The notes under the pieces: model-generated
What the model saw: the letters and a program-made list of their open reading frames with translations, nothing else
Database searches by the model: none
Told to the model about the DNA's origin: nothing
Program-made: the position numbers and the translations under genes
Shown: piece by piece, positions 8,961 through 17,334 of the stretch
How positions within the stretch are numbered: the stretch's first letter is position 1
Layout of the letters: the number at the start of each line of letters is the position of its first letter
Assembly (NCBI GenBank): GCA_020622165.1
Contig: JACNMN010000004.1
Span: forward strand, 124,001-188,000
DNA length: 64,000 nt
Direction: 5' to 3'
Source of the DNA: Boseongicola sp. H5
GTDB lineage: Bacteria; Pseudomonadota; Alphaproteobacteria; Rhodobacterales; Rhodobacteraceae

Positions 8961-10408
8961 CACGCCTCCTCCATCCCGGGCAGCCCGGCAATGTTCAGCA
9001 CGCCATCCGCCGGCAAGGTGAAGCCGGGATGATCGCCGCGCAGGCCGGTGACGCGGATCGGGTTGTAAAGTGTCAGCCAGGGCGGATCGCGCTGCATCTC
9101 GGCATAGGCCTCCTGAAACAGGGCGGCGCGGGTGATCTCGTTCGGGGTGGTCCGCGCCGCGTCGATCAGGGTTTCCACATCGGCGTTGTGATAGCCTTGC
9201 CACCACGCCCCCCTGACCCGTGCGTCGATCTTTTCATGCAGCACCCTGAATGTGGACAGGGGGCTTGAATCGAAGACGCACAGATCGCCGATTTCCTTGC
9301 GGCGGACCATATGGGCATAGGCTTCGCGGTCTGAATGCAGCTTGATGTCCAGCGTGATGCCGATCTTGGCCAGCTGTGCGCCAAGGGCGGCGGTAAGCTG
9401 TTCCGCTTCGTCTGGCAGGCGGGTCGGGCAATCCAGCGACAGCGTGAGCCCGTCGGCATATCCGGCATCCGCCAAAAGCGCTTTGGCCGCGGTCAGATCC
9501 TGCGGCAATGCGGCCCCGTCCCCCGCGCCGAAATGCATGGGGCTCACGAACCCCAGGAGGGGCCGCGCCGCGCCGCCGACCACGGTGTTGATCAAATCCT
9601 GCCGGTCAAGTGCAAGGTTCAGCGCACGGCGAAGACGGGCATCGGCCAGCGGGCCCTTCACCGCGTTGAGCAGATAGATGATCGCGACCGGCACGGTGGT
9701 TTCCACCCGGGTGAAGCGGGGCGCGCTCAGGCTTTGGCTGGCGTGATAGTCCAGCGATGTGGCGACATCGGCCGCCGCCTCCTGCAGCATCGACAGGCGT
9801 TGCCCGGCATCGGGGACAAGGCGGATCTGGATATGCTGATGTGCGGGCGTCCCCGAGAAATGATCCGGCACACGGGCCAGTTCCAACGCCGCGTTATCCG
9901 CATGCATCACGCGGTATGGCCCCGTGCCTATCGGCCGGTCGGTGATGCCCGCGTCCAGATCGCCCAGGCTGGCGGGGCCGGCGACATAACCCTGCACCAG
10001 GACATCAAGCAAATCGGCCATCGGCGTTGCAAGGCTGATCGAAACGGTCCGATCATCCGGCGCGGCAACGTGTGCGCCGCCCAGATACTGCCGCCAGACA
10101 CCCGGAGAACCGAGCGTATAGCCTTTGTCCGCCCGGGCCATCCGCAACAGCGACAGGCAGACCGAGGCCGCGTCGCAAGGGCTGCCGTCATGGAACCGGA
10201 CACCCGCGCGCAGCTTGAAAACCCAGTCTTTCGCATCCTCCGACACGGTCCAGCTTTCTGCGAGGCGGGGAACGAAGCCTGTTCCCTCCCGTCTGATCAA
10301 CGTGTCGAATACGGCTTCGTAAATCGCCAGCTCATCGTTTGCGTCGGTGCAATCATGCGGGTCTCGCAGCGGCAGACGGGGCTGCACGATGATCAGGGGG
10401 CGGTTCAT
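8960..10408 (-). CDS. family 5 (DppA/OppA-like) binding-protein homologue without signal peptide
   Basis: This 482-residue protein shows the family 5 solute-binding pattern: YEAVFDTLIRR, FKLRAGVRFHDGSPCDAASV, a GTGPYR segment and an internal LADAGYADGLTLSL segment. Binding proteins are normally exported, but this one starts MNRPLIIVQPRLPLRDP with no hydrophobic leader. A TAA in frame sits one codon upstream of the ATG, so no upstream start can supply one. The ATG overlaps the DppF-like stop (ATGA), making translational coupling likely. It may be a cytoplasmic sensor, chaperone or enzyme derived from a binding protein, or a leaderless remnant. The operon has a normal exported homologue at 14378. 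Confidence 0.85.
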   Translation of the reverse strand: MNRPLIIVQPRLPLRDPHDCTDANDELAIYEAVFDTLIRREGTGFVPRLAESWTVSEDAKDWVFKLRAGVRFHDGSPCDAASVCLSLLRMARADKGYTLGSPGVWRQYLGGAHVAAPDDRTVSISLATPMADLLDVLVQGYVAGPASLGDLDAGITDRPIGTGPYRVMHADNAALELARVPDHFSGTPAHQHIQIRLVPDAGQRLSMLQEAAADVATSLDYHASQSLSAPRFTRVETTVPVAIIYLLNAVKGPLADARLRRALNLALDRQDLINTVVGGAARPLLGFVSPMHFGAGDGAALPQDLTAAKALLADAGYADGLTLSLDCPTRLPDEAEQLTAALGAQLAKIGITLDIKLHSDREAYAHMVRRKEIGDLCVFDSSPLSTFRVLHEKIDARVRGAWWQGYHNADVETLIDAARTTPNEITRAALFQEAYAEMQRDPPWLTLYNPIRVTGLRGDHPGFTLPADGVLNIAGLPGMEEA

Positions 10409-11424
10409 GGGTTATCTCTTTCCGGCTCGTCGATCAGGTGGCAGGCAGCGCTTTGCCCGTCGCCGATATCCTGCAGGACGGGGCGCTCCACGGCGCATCG
10501 GTCCCATGCAAAGGGGCAGCGCGTGCGGAAGCAGCAGCCCGTGGGAAGCGACAAGGCGCTCGGCACCTCGCCCGTAAGTTCGATCTCTTCCGTCATCCGG
10601 CTTGGCCGGATGCTGGGCGCGGCGGACAAGAGCGCCCGCGTATAGGGATGGCGCGGCTTTACGAAAAGCTGATCGCGCGGCGCGGTTTCCACCATGAACC
10701 CCAGATACATCACGCCGATCCGGTCGGCGATGTGATGGACGACCGACAGATCATGGCTGATGAACAGATAGGCCAGCCCGAATTCATCCCGCAGATCCAT
10801 CATCAGGTTCAGGATCTGCGCCTGGATCGAGACATCAAGGGCAGAGACCGGCTCATCGGCGATGATCAGGCCGGGGTTGACGGACAAGGCGCGGGCGATC
10901 CCGATGCGCTGCCTTTGTCCGCCGGAAAACTGGTGCGGATACCGCCCGCCATGTTCGACGTTCAGCCCGACGCGGGCAAGCAGGGCCTCCGTCTTGTCGG
11001 CCACGTCGGCGCGCGCGCCATCGCCGACTTGCTGCAACAGGGGCTCGGCCACGATATCGCGAACCTTCTGACGCGGGTTCAGAGAGGCGAACGGGTCCTG
11101 AAAGATCATCTGCATCTTGGCGCGGACCGGCAGCAGTCTTGCATGGTCGTATTCGGTGATATCCTCTCCTTCGATGCGAATGCGCCCCGAGGACGGGTCG
11201 TAGATCCGGGCGATGGTCTTGGCGACCGTGGATTTCCCGCAACCGGATTCACCCACCAGCGCAAGCACCTCGCCCTTGGCGATCGAGAAGCTGACACCAT
11301 TGACCGCATGTACGACGAGATCTTTCAACCGCGGGCGGCCACCCTCGAAACTCAGCCGGTCCAGCAGGCCGGGGTTCAGATGGAACCGCTGTTCAAGCCC
11401 CTCCACATCCAGCATCGCAGTCAT
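10405..11424 (-). CDS. peptide-type ABC importer ATPase, DppF/OppF-like
   Basis: This 339-residue ATPase has Walker A (GESGCGKST), the signature FSGGQRQRIGIARAL, Walker B (LIIADEPVSALD) and the oligopeptide-transporter C-terminal extension with TGCCFRTRCPFAW. It forms the second ATPase of the importer, partnered with the upstream DppD-like protein. The start overlaps the DppD stop by 4 bp and the stop overlaps the next start by 4 bp. The operon suggests the cargo is an oligopeptide-sized or cyclic amide compound rather than a dedicated dipeptide. Confidence 0.92.
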   Translation of the reverse strand: MTAMLDVEGLEQRFHLNPGLLDRLSFEGGRPRLKDLVVHAVNGVSFSIAKGEVLALVGESGCGKSTVAKTIARIYDPSSGRIRIEGEDITEYDHARLLPVRAKMQMIFQDPFASLNPRQKVRDIVAEPLLQQVGDGARADVADKTEALLARVGLNVEHGGRYPHQFSGGQRQRIGIARALSVNPGLIIADEPVSALDVSIQAQILNLMMDLRDEFGLAYLFISHDLSVVHHIADRIGVMYLGFMVETAPRDQLFVKPRHPYTRALLSAAPSIRPSRMTEEIELTGEVPSALSLPTGCCFRTRCPFAWDRCAVERPVLQDIGDGQSAACHLIDEPERDNP

Positions 11425-12422
11425 GCGTCACCTCCGGTCCCGATTGGAAAATGACACGCGGCAAACAGGCTCTGGCGGGTGGGGGCGAGCTTGGGTTCCT
11501 CCTGCGCGCAAAGCGCCTGCGCCCGGGGGCATCTGTCACGGAAATTGCAGCCCTTGGGCAGGTTCCGGATATCCGGAACCGTGCCGGGGATCTGGCTCAG
11601 CCGGGGCTGCCGGTGGTCGGGGTTGGGGATCGAATCGATCAGGCCGCGGGTATAGGGGTGGGATGGCGCGGAGATGACATCGCGGACATCGCCGCGCTCC
11701 ACGACCTGCCCGCAATAAAGCACGGTGATCTTGTCCACGACCTCCGAGACCACGGCCAGATCATGGGTGACGAGGATCATCGAGGCACCGTGATCCGCGA
11801 CCTGCCGTTTCATGAGCTTCAGGATCTGCGACTGAATGGTGACGTCAAGCGCCGTCGTCGGTTCATCCGCGATGATCAGCCTTGGATGGGCCAGCATGGC
11901 GATGGCGATCACCACGCGCTGGCGCATACCGCCGGAAAACTGGTGTGGATAGGCGCGCAACCGGTCCTCGGCCTGGGAAATGCCGACGCTTTCGAGCATC
12001 TCGATACAGCGTCTGCGGCGGGCGGCCTCGTCCATATCCGTATGAAGACGCAGCATTTCATCCATCTGTCGCCCGATCGTGTGAACCGGGTTGAGCGAGG
12101 TCATCGGATCTTGGAAAATCATCGCAATCTCCCGTCCGCGGATCTTGCGCAACCTGTCTTCCGGGGCCTTGGCGAGATCCTCCCCATCGAGCAGTATCTG
12201 CCCGCCCTCGATCCGCCCCGGCGGGTCGATCAAACCCAGGATCGAAAACCCGACGACCGATTTGCCGCCGCCGGATTCGCCCACAAGCCCCATGATCTCG
12301 CCTTGGGCCAGATCGAAGCTGACGTCGTTCACGGCCTTAACCACGCCGGAAAACGTGTGGAACCATGTTCTCAGGTCACGAACGGACAACAGCGGGTCCC
12401 GGCTCTCGCTTTGCATGGTCAT
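11421..12422 (-). CDS. peptide-type ABC importer ATPase, DppD/OppD-like
   Basis: The start is the ATG at 12422, which overlaps the permease stop by ATGA; the same frame continues upstream as an antisense shadow. The 333-residue protein has Walker A (GESGGGKSV, where the usual cysteine and final threonine are Gly and Val), the signature [12 protein letters not shown], Walker B ([12 protein letters not shown]) and the C-terminal cysteine cluster [16 protein letters not shown] seen in DppD/OppD. It pairs with the next gene to drive import through the two permeases. Confidence 0.92.
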   Translation of the reverse strand: MTMQSESRDPLLSVRDLRTWFHTFSGVVKAVNDVSFDLAQGEIMGLVGESGGGKSVVGFSILGLIDPPGRIEGGQILLDGEDLAKAPEDRLRKIRGREIAMIFQDPMTSLNPVHTIGRQMDEMLRLHTDMDEAARRRRCIEMLESVGISQAEDRLRAYPHQFSGGMRQRVVIAIAMLAHPRLIIADEPTTALDVTIQSQILKLMKRQVADHGASMILVTHDLAVVSEVVDKITVLYCGQVVERGDVRDVISAPSHPYTRGLIDSIPNPDHRQPRLSQIPGTVPDIRNLPKGCNFRDRCPRAQALCAQEEPKLAPTRQSLFAACHFPIGTGGDA

Positions 12423-13294
12423 TTCAGCCTCGGGTTCAGTTCGTCGCGAAGGAAATCGCCGAACAGGTTGATGCCGAAAACCATCGCCATGATCATCAGG
12501 CCGGGGAAGACGGAGGTCCACCAGAGCCCGGAAAACAGCACGTCGAACCCGTTCTTGATGAGCAGGCCGAGGGATGGCTGCGTGATCGGCACACCCACGC
12601 CCAGAAAGCTGAGCGATGCTTCGATCAGGATGAACGTACCGACCTGCACGGTCGCGATCACGATCAGCGGGGTCAGGACGTTGGGAAGCACGTGGCGGCG
12701 GATGATCTTGGCGTTCGTGAGCCCGGCAACCCGCGCGGCCTGCACATACTCCTTTTCGATCTCTCCGAGGGTGGAGCCGCGCACCGTGCGGGCATAGACA
12801 ACCCACCCCACGGCCGTCAGCGCGATCAGCACCTTGTCTACGCCGGTGCCCACCGCCGACATCAGGAACAGCGCGATCAGCATGGAGGGGAAGGACAGTT
12901 GCAGGTCGGCGATCCGCATGATGATCGCGTCGAGCCGCCCGCCGTAGAACCCCGCCAGAAGCCCGAGGCTGGTGCCGATCAGGCAGGAGCACAGCATCGC
13001 CGCGATCCCGATCAGCGCCGATACCCGCGTGCCATAGATGATCGAGGCCAGAACGTCGCGCCCCTGTCCGTCGGTTCCCAGCAGGTATCGCGGGTCGCCG
13101 CCCGGCAGCCATACCGGCGGTTTGTAGCTGTCCAGCAGGTTCAGTTGCGTCAGGTCATAGGGATCCTGCGCCACCATCAACGGGCCGAACGCCACGATCA
13201 CGATGAAGATCGCGATGATGACGCTGCCGATGATCGCCGACAGGTTGCGGCGCCAGTTGAAGAAGAATTGCGAGGCGAGAAAAGCTTGCATCAT
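12419..13294 (-). CDS. peptide-type ABC importer permease, DppC-like
   Basis: This 291-residue membrane protein has an N-terminal helix followed by the DppC/OppC extracellular segment (YLLGTDGQGRDVLASIIYGTR) and five more hydrophobic segments. The EAA loop EKEYVQAARVAGLTNAKIIRRHVLPN contacts the ATPases. It lies one base from the DppB-like gene and overlaps the DppD gene by 4 bp. With DppB it forms the translocation pore in the inner membrane. Confidence 0.93.
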   Translation of the reverse strand: MMQAFLASQFFFNWRRNLSAIIGSVIIAIFIVIVAFGPLMVAQDPYDLTQLNLLDSYKPPVWLPGGDPRYLLGTDGQGRDVLASIIYGTRVSALIGIAAMLCSCLIGTSLGLLAGFYGGRLDAIIMRIADLQLSFPSMLIALFLMSAVGTGVDKVLIALTAVGWVVYARTVRGSTLGEIEKEYVQAARVAGLTNAKIIRRHVLPNVLTPLIVIATVQVGTFILIEASLSFLGVGVPITQPSLGLLIKNGFDVLFSGLWWTSVFPGLMIMAMVFGINLFGDFLRDELNPRLK

Positions 13295-13295
13295 G

Positions 13296-14261
13296 CTATT
13301 TCACCGTGATGCGCGGGTCGATCATCGTGTAGAGGATGTCGATAAGGAAATTGATCACCACGAAGATCAGCGCCACCAGCATCAGATAGACGACAATTAC
13401 AGGGCGGTCCGCGCGATAGATGGAGTCGACCAGCAGCTTGCCCATGCCCGGCCAGCCGAAGATCGTTTCGGTGATCGTGGCGAAGGCGATCAGATCGCCC
13501 AGTTGCAACCCGAAGATGGTGACTACCGGGATCAGACCGTTCCTCAGGCCGTGGCCATAGAGCACGCCCCTGCGGGACACGCCCTTGGCGCGGGCGAATT
13601 TCATGTAATCCTGCCGTGAAACCTCCATCATCCCCGCGCGCGTGATCCTGAGCAGGATCGCCAGCGTACCGACCGAAAGCGTGATCGCCGGCAACAGGAC
13701 GTGGCTCCAGCCATCCGCGGTCAGAAGGGAGGTCGGGACGCCGAAAACCTCCACCGTGTCACCGCGGCCGGAGGACGGGAAGATGCGCCATTCGACGGCG
13801 AAGAAATAGATCAGCATCATGCCGACCCAGAAGCCGGGCAGGGAGATACCCAGAAGCGAGCCCGACATGATCAACCGGCTGAGCGGCTTGCCCGGATTGG
13901 CGCCCGCATAGACCCCGAGCGGGATCGCGATGGTCGTCGCGATGACCATGGCCACGACCACGATCTCCATCGTGGCGGGAAGACGTTCCAGGATCAGATC
14001 GATCGCGGGCTGGCGAAACACGTAGGAGGTGCCGAAATCGCCCTGCAGCAGATTGCCCAGAAAGATGAAGTATTGCTCCGTCAGAGACCGGTCGAGACCC
14101 AGAATCCGCCGTGCCTGTTCGATCTCGGCGTCGGAGGAATCGATCGGGATTACCATGAAAACCGGATCGCCCGTGAAACTCATCATCAGGAAGACGATCA
14201 CCGAGACGGCCCACAGGACGACCACCATCTGGATCAGGCGTTTGACGGTATAGGCGAACAT
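13296..14261 (-). CDS. peptide-type ABC importer permease, DppB-like
   Basis: The protein has 321 residues with six hydrophobic helices. The N-terminal MFAYTVKRLIQMVVVLWAVS segment and the EAA loop (RQDYMKFARAKGVSRRGVLYGHGLRNG) are characteristic of DppB/OppB. It is the first permease gene, 116 bp downstream of the binding-protein gene and separated from it by a GC-rich hairpin that may lower its expression relative to the binding protein. Confidence 0.93.
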   Translation of the reverse strand: MFAYTVKRLIQMVVVLWAVSVIVFLMMSFTGDPVFMVIPIDSSDAEIEQARRILGLDRSLTEQYFIFLGNLLQGDFGTSYVFRQPAIDLILERLPATMEIVVVAMVIATTIAIPLGVYAGANPGKPLSRLIMSGSLLGISLPGFWVGMMLIYFFAVEWRIFPSSGRGDTVEVFGVPTSLLTADGWSHVLLPAITLSVGTLAILLRITRAGMMEVSRQDYMKFARAKGVSRRGVLYGHGLRNGLIPVVTIFGLQLGDLIAFATITETIFGWPGMGKLLVDSIYRADRPVIVVYLMLVALIFVVINFLIDILYTMIDPRITVK

Positions 14262-14336
14262 GCCAGGTCCTCATTGCGGGGGCGGGGCCCGCCGCGCAAC
14301 CGGGACTGGCCCGGGTTCGATGTATCTGAAAAGGCA

Positions 14337-14366
14337 GGGGGTGGCACCAGACCCGGCGCCACCCCC
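14337..14366 (-). terminator. intercistronic stem-loop between binding protein and permease (attenuator)
   Basis: Read on the - strand, 14366-14355 pairs with 14348-14337 as a 12-bp stem with one G-U pair and a 6-base loop, followed by TGCCTTTTC with only four T. It lies in the 116 bp between the binding-protein stop and the DppB start. A hairpin there is usual in importer operons, where it lets the binding protein be made in excess. Partial termination or mRNA-end protection is inferred. Confidence 0.7.
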
Positions 14367-14377
14367 CGTGGGAGAGA

Positions 14378-15943
14378 TCACTCGGTGATGCGGATGTCGT
14401 AAGCCCAGAGGAACTTGTCTGTCCGGGGTTCAAACTCGATCCCGTCGCGCACGCCGTAGATATCCTGTTCGTAATGAACCGGGATCATCGGAATGTCCTG
14501 CAACAGGATTTCGGTGACCTGCTGCAAATGGGCATCGCGCTCGTCGATCCGCGGGGTCGAGTCCGCCAGATCGATCAGACGGTCCACTTCCGGGTTGGAG
14601 TAGTGGCCGCGGTTGACCTGCGAATACCCTTCGCGGGTGCCGGGCGAATAGAACATGCTGGCATACATCGATCCGGCATCGCCCGACGGCACATCCCAGC
14701 CGGACATGATGAAGCTCGACTGCTCGGACGGCACCCGGATGTAGCCGAAGAAGTTCGCGCGCGGCATCAGGTTCAACTCCAGCGTGATCCCGATCTGCGA
14801 CAGCATCGAGGCCAGCGCCTGGGCGATCTGCGCATCGTTCACATAGCGGTTGTTGGTGGCGTCAAGGGTCATGGTGAAGCCGTCCGCATATCCCGCCTCG
14901 GCCATCAGAGCCCGGGCCGCCTCCAGATCGAACGGGTACATCTCGCGGAAATTGGCGCCTTCGAGATATCCCACATGGGTGGAGGGGACATATTGCTCCG
15001 AAGGGGTGGACAGCCCGTTCATGATCACCGTGCGGATCGTCTCCACATCGATCGCGCGGGCAATCGCCTCCCGCACGCGCCGGTCGGTCATCGGGTTGGT
15101 GTCGAGATCGATTGTCGGCGATTGGGGGCGCACATCCAGTGCCAGAACGAGGTTCAGAAGGCTGGGCCGCGTGACGACCTCAAATCCGTCCTCCGCGGCA
15201 ACCCGTTCCACATCGCGCACCGAGAGATCCTGCACGATATCCAGTTCTCCGGTCAGCAGGGCCGCCGTCCGTGTCGCGGGGTTCGTCAGCGGGCGGAACA
15301 CCACCTGATCGATCTCCGCGGGTCCTGCATAGTACTCCTGAAACGCATCCAGAACGATCCGGTCTTCGCGGATCCATTCATTCAACCGATAGGGGCCCGT
15401 GCCGACCGGTTGCAGCTCCATCTGGTCTTCGCCCACGGCCTCGGCGTGATCCCTGTTCAGGATCAGGATCGCGGCCAGATCGTTCGGCAGGGCGGCATAG
15501 GGCTGATAGGTGACGATCTCGATCGTCCGCTCGTCAACGGCGGTATAGGTGTCGATGTTCTTGGCCAGGTTCGACATCAGCGAGTCTTTCAACCGGTCGA
15601 ATGTGAAAATCACGTCGTCGGCGGTGAACGGTTCCCCGTTATGGAAGGTCACGCCTTCGCGCAGGGTGAACCGCCAGGTGACGTCATCCACCAGTTCCCA
15701 GCCTTCCGCCAAACCCGGCCCGAATTGCAGGTTCGCGTCGCGGCGCACCAGCGGGTCGTAAAGGTGGTAGAACATGATGTTGCTGGACAGCTCTTCGCCG
15801 GCCTGCGGGTCAAGATGTACGGCGTCGGCGGTCAGACCGACGGTCAGGGTCTGATCCTGCGCCGCGGCGATGCCGGGCAGAACCAGAGCAAGCGCGGCCG
15901 TTGCCAGCAGCCCTTTCAACTTGGTGGGGAATTGTTTCGTCAT
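14378..15943 (-). CDS. periplasmic family 5 solute-binding protein (DppA/OppA-like)
   Basis: The start is the ATG at 15943, preceded by AAGGAG about 10 bases upstream; 521 residues. MTKQFPTKLKGLLATAALAL followed by VLPGIAAAQ is a clear Sec signal peptide with cleavage near AAA-Q. The mature protein has the family 5 pattern (LAEGWELVDDVTWRFTLREG, TFHNGEPFTADDVIFTFDRL and GTGPYRL). It should capture the importer's substrate in the periplasm and deliver it to the DppB/C-like permeases. It is the second gene of the operon, 73 bp after the VOC gene. Confidence 0.92.
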   Translation of the reverse strand: MTKQFPTKLKGLLATAALALVLPGIAAAQDQTLTVGLTADAVHLDPQAGEELSSNIMFYHLYDPLVRRDANLQFGPGLAEGWELVDDVTWRFTLREGVTFHNGEPFTADDVIFTFDRLKDSLMSNLAKNIDTYTAVDERTIEIVTYQPYAALPNDLAAILILNRDHAEAVGEDQMELQPVGTGPYRLNEWIREDRIVLDAFQEYYAGPAEIDQVVFRPLTNPATRTAALLTGELDIVQDLSVRDVERVAAEDGFEVVTRPSLLNLVLALDVRPQSPTIDLDTNPMTDRRVREAIARAIDVETIRTVIMNGLSTPSEQYVPSTHVGYLEGANFREMYPFDLEAARALMAEAGYADGFTMTLDATNNRYVNDAQIAQALASMLSQIGITLELNLMPRANFFGYIRVPSEQSSFIMSGWDVPSGDAGSMYASMFYSPGTREGYSQVNRGHYSNPEVDRLIDLADSTPRIDERDAHLQQVTEILLQDIPMIPVHYEQDIYGVRDGIEFEPRTDKFLWAYDIRITE

Positions 15944-16016
15944 TTTCAGCTGTCTCCTTGTTGATGGCGTTCTGCCGGAGCGTTTTGCCGCCCTTGTCTC
16001 GTTGCGATGCCGGCGC

Positions 16017-16427
16017 CTATGCCAGCACCGATTGGATCTCGATCTGGTAGCCTTCGGGATCGTTGAAGGCGAAGGCGCGGATGCCAAGTTCCGTGCTTTC
16101 GAACATCCGGGTCAGACCCTTGGCCTCGTTATTCTGGATCCAGTCATACCAGGCGTCGACATCCGCCACGCGCAGACAGATCTGCACGGGTTTCTGTTCC
16201 GATGCGCGCTGCATGCCGCGGGTTTCGTCAACCAGCCCCACATGGGCCTGCCCGGCAATCCGGTAGATCTTCGACCAGCCCTGATCGATGGCCAGTTCCA
16301 GTCCCAGAACCGTTTCGTAGAAGTCCATCGCTGCGGGCAGATCGCGGTAGTAAAGGAAGGTGATCGCAAGCTCGACCTCTCCGCCCGGTCTTGCCCTTGC
16401 CGGGGTGGTATCGATTGAACTGCTCAC
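16017..16427 (-). CDS. VOC superfamily (glyoxalase/dioxygenase-like) protein
   Basis: I place the start at the GTG at 16427, because AAGAGGG sits seven bases upstream and the next in-frame ATG (16454) lies inside the operator-promoter region. This gives 136 residues; starting at 16454 gives 145. The chain has paired beta-alpha-beta-beta-beta modules with FYETVLGLEL in the first half and AFNDPEGYQIEIQS at the C-terminus, the usual glyoxalase/bleomycin-resistance pattern with an EIQ metal-ligand strand. It is the first gene of the catabolic operon and probably an isomerase, lyase or dioxygenase on the pathway compound. Confidence 0.82.
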   Translation of the reverse strand: MSSSIDTTPARARPGGEVELAITFLYYRDLPAAMDFYETVLGLELAIDQGWSKIYRIAGQAHVGLVDETRGMQRASEQKPVQICLRVADVDAWYDWIQNNEAKGLTRMFESTELGIRAFAFNDPEGYQIEIQSVLA

Positions 16428-16461
16428 GCGCGGCCCTCTTCTCCGTGATTCCATACCGACG

Positions 16462-16486
16462 GTATACCAAAAGTATATCCTGTCAA
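16462..16486 (-). promoter_or_regulatory. promoter and GntR-type operator of the catabolic operon (site A)
   Basis: On the - strand a perfect TTGACA occupies 16486-16481. A weak TACCGT follows 16 bases later as a possible -10. Between them lies GTATACC-AAAA-GTATATC (16462-16479 on the + strand), which matches 14 of 18 bases of the site in front of the hydantoinase gene. A second palindrome, ATACCG-A-CGGTAT, covers 16453-16465. An operator in the core promoter suggests repression by the GntR protein encoded next door. Confidence 0.65.
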
Positions 16487-16548
16487 CGGAGATGGCGGGA
16501 TTAGCCCGCCGATCAGGTGGATCTGCTCATCGAAAAGGCGGGATGCCG

Positions 16549-17211
16549 TCAGAAAAGACGGTTTACATGCGCCAGGATCGCCGATCGGACATTTTCCAGA
16601 TGAAGCCGCATCGCCCTGTCGGCGCGGTCCGGATCTTGCGCCAGGATCGCATCGATGACCTCGATATGCTCCCGGCAGCCCGGCTCGAACCGTTCCGGGA
16701 TCGATCCGTTGTCGAACATCCGGGTCTTCAGCTTCAGTCCGACGATCAACTCATGCAGAAGGCCGGACCCGGCGCGTTTTGCGATAAGCGCGTGAAGTTC
16801 ATCGTCCAGCGCGGCATGCTCCGTGGGTGTCGGGCGTTGCGGGCCAAGGAAGTCCGTCACCCTTTTGCGCAAGGAGATGAATGGCTCCGGCGGCCCGTTG
16901 ACGCCGGCCGCCTGGCGCGCCGCCTCGCATTCCAGCAGCCGTCGGACATGCAGAAGCTCCATGATGTCGGTGATCGAGATATTGCTGACCGTAGGCGCGC
17001 CGCCATTCACGCGGCTGACAAGACCTTCGCTCACCAGTCTGGCAATCGCTTCGCGCACGGGCGTCCGCGACACGCCAAGCCGCTCGGCGAATGCTTTCTC
17101 CTGAAGCCGGGTGCCGGCCGGAAGATCCCCGCCCAGGATCATCCCCTTCAGCCGGTCATGCACGGCCGCGCTCAGCGTTTTCGCCCCGGATTGCGCCTGA
17201 TTGATACTCAT
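16549..17211 (-). CDS. GntR family transcriptional regulator, FCD-type
   Basis: The start is the ATG at 17211, preceded by GGGAGGTGAG at good spacing; 220 residues. An N-terminal winged helix (about 10-75) has the motif AFAERLGVSRTPVREAIARLVSEGLV. The C-terminal helical ligand-binding domain carries D/H-x3-H type positions (LDDELHALIAKRAGS, CREHIEVIDAI, LHLENVRS) of the FCD class, which often bind carboxylates with a metal. It lies between the leftward catabolic operon and the rightward hydantoinase, and matching sites flank it, so it is probably their ligand-relieved repressor. Confidence 0.9.
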   Translation of the reverse strand: MSINQAQSGAKTLSAAVHDRLKGMILGGDLPAGTRLQEKAFAERLGVSRTPVREAIARLVSEGLVSRVNGGAPTVSNISITDIMELLHVRRLLECEAARQAAGVNGPPEPFISLRKRVTDFLGPQRPTPTEHAALDDELHALIAKRAGSGLLHELIVGLKLKTRMFDNGSIPERFEPGCREHIEVIDAILAQDPDRADRAMRLHLENVRSAILAHVNRLF

Positions 17212-17276
17212 GATCTTCTCACCTCCCGCCACGAGGGCCCGACAGGACCGCTTTCGCGGCAACTTGCCCTCCGGCT

Positions 17277-17304
17277 TTGTCTGCGTATACCGTAAGTGTA
17301 CCGA
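17277..17304 (+). promoter_or_regulatory. promoter and GntR-type operator of the hydantoinase gene (site B)
   Basis: GTATACC-GTAA-GTGTACC at 17285-17302 matches site A (16462-16479) at 14 of 18 positions. It lies between a TTGTCT (17277-17282) and a TACCGA (17299-17304) spaced by 16 bases, the same layout as in the leftward promoter. The hydantoinase ATG is 33 bp downstream. The GntR gene starts 74 bp away in the other direction, so this site could also serve autoregulation. Confidence 0.6.
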
Positions 17305-17334
17305 ACTGGGCAACTCTGAGCAGGTGGCAAACGC

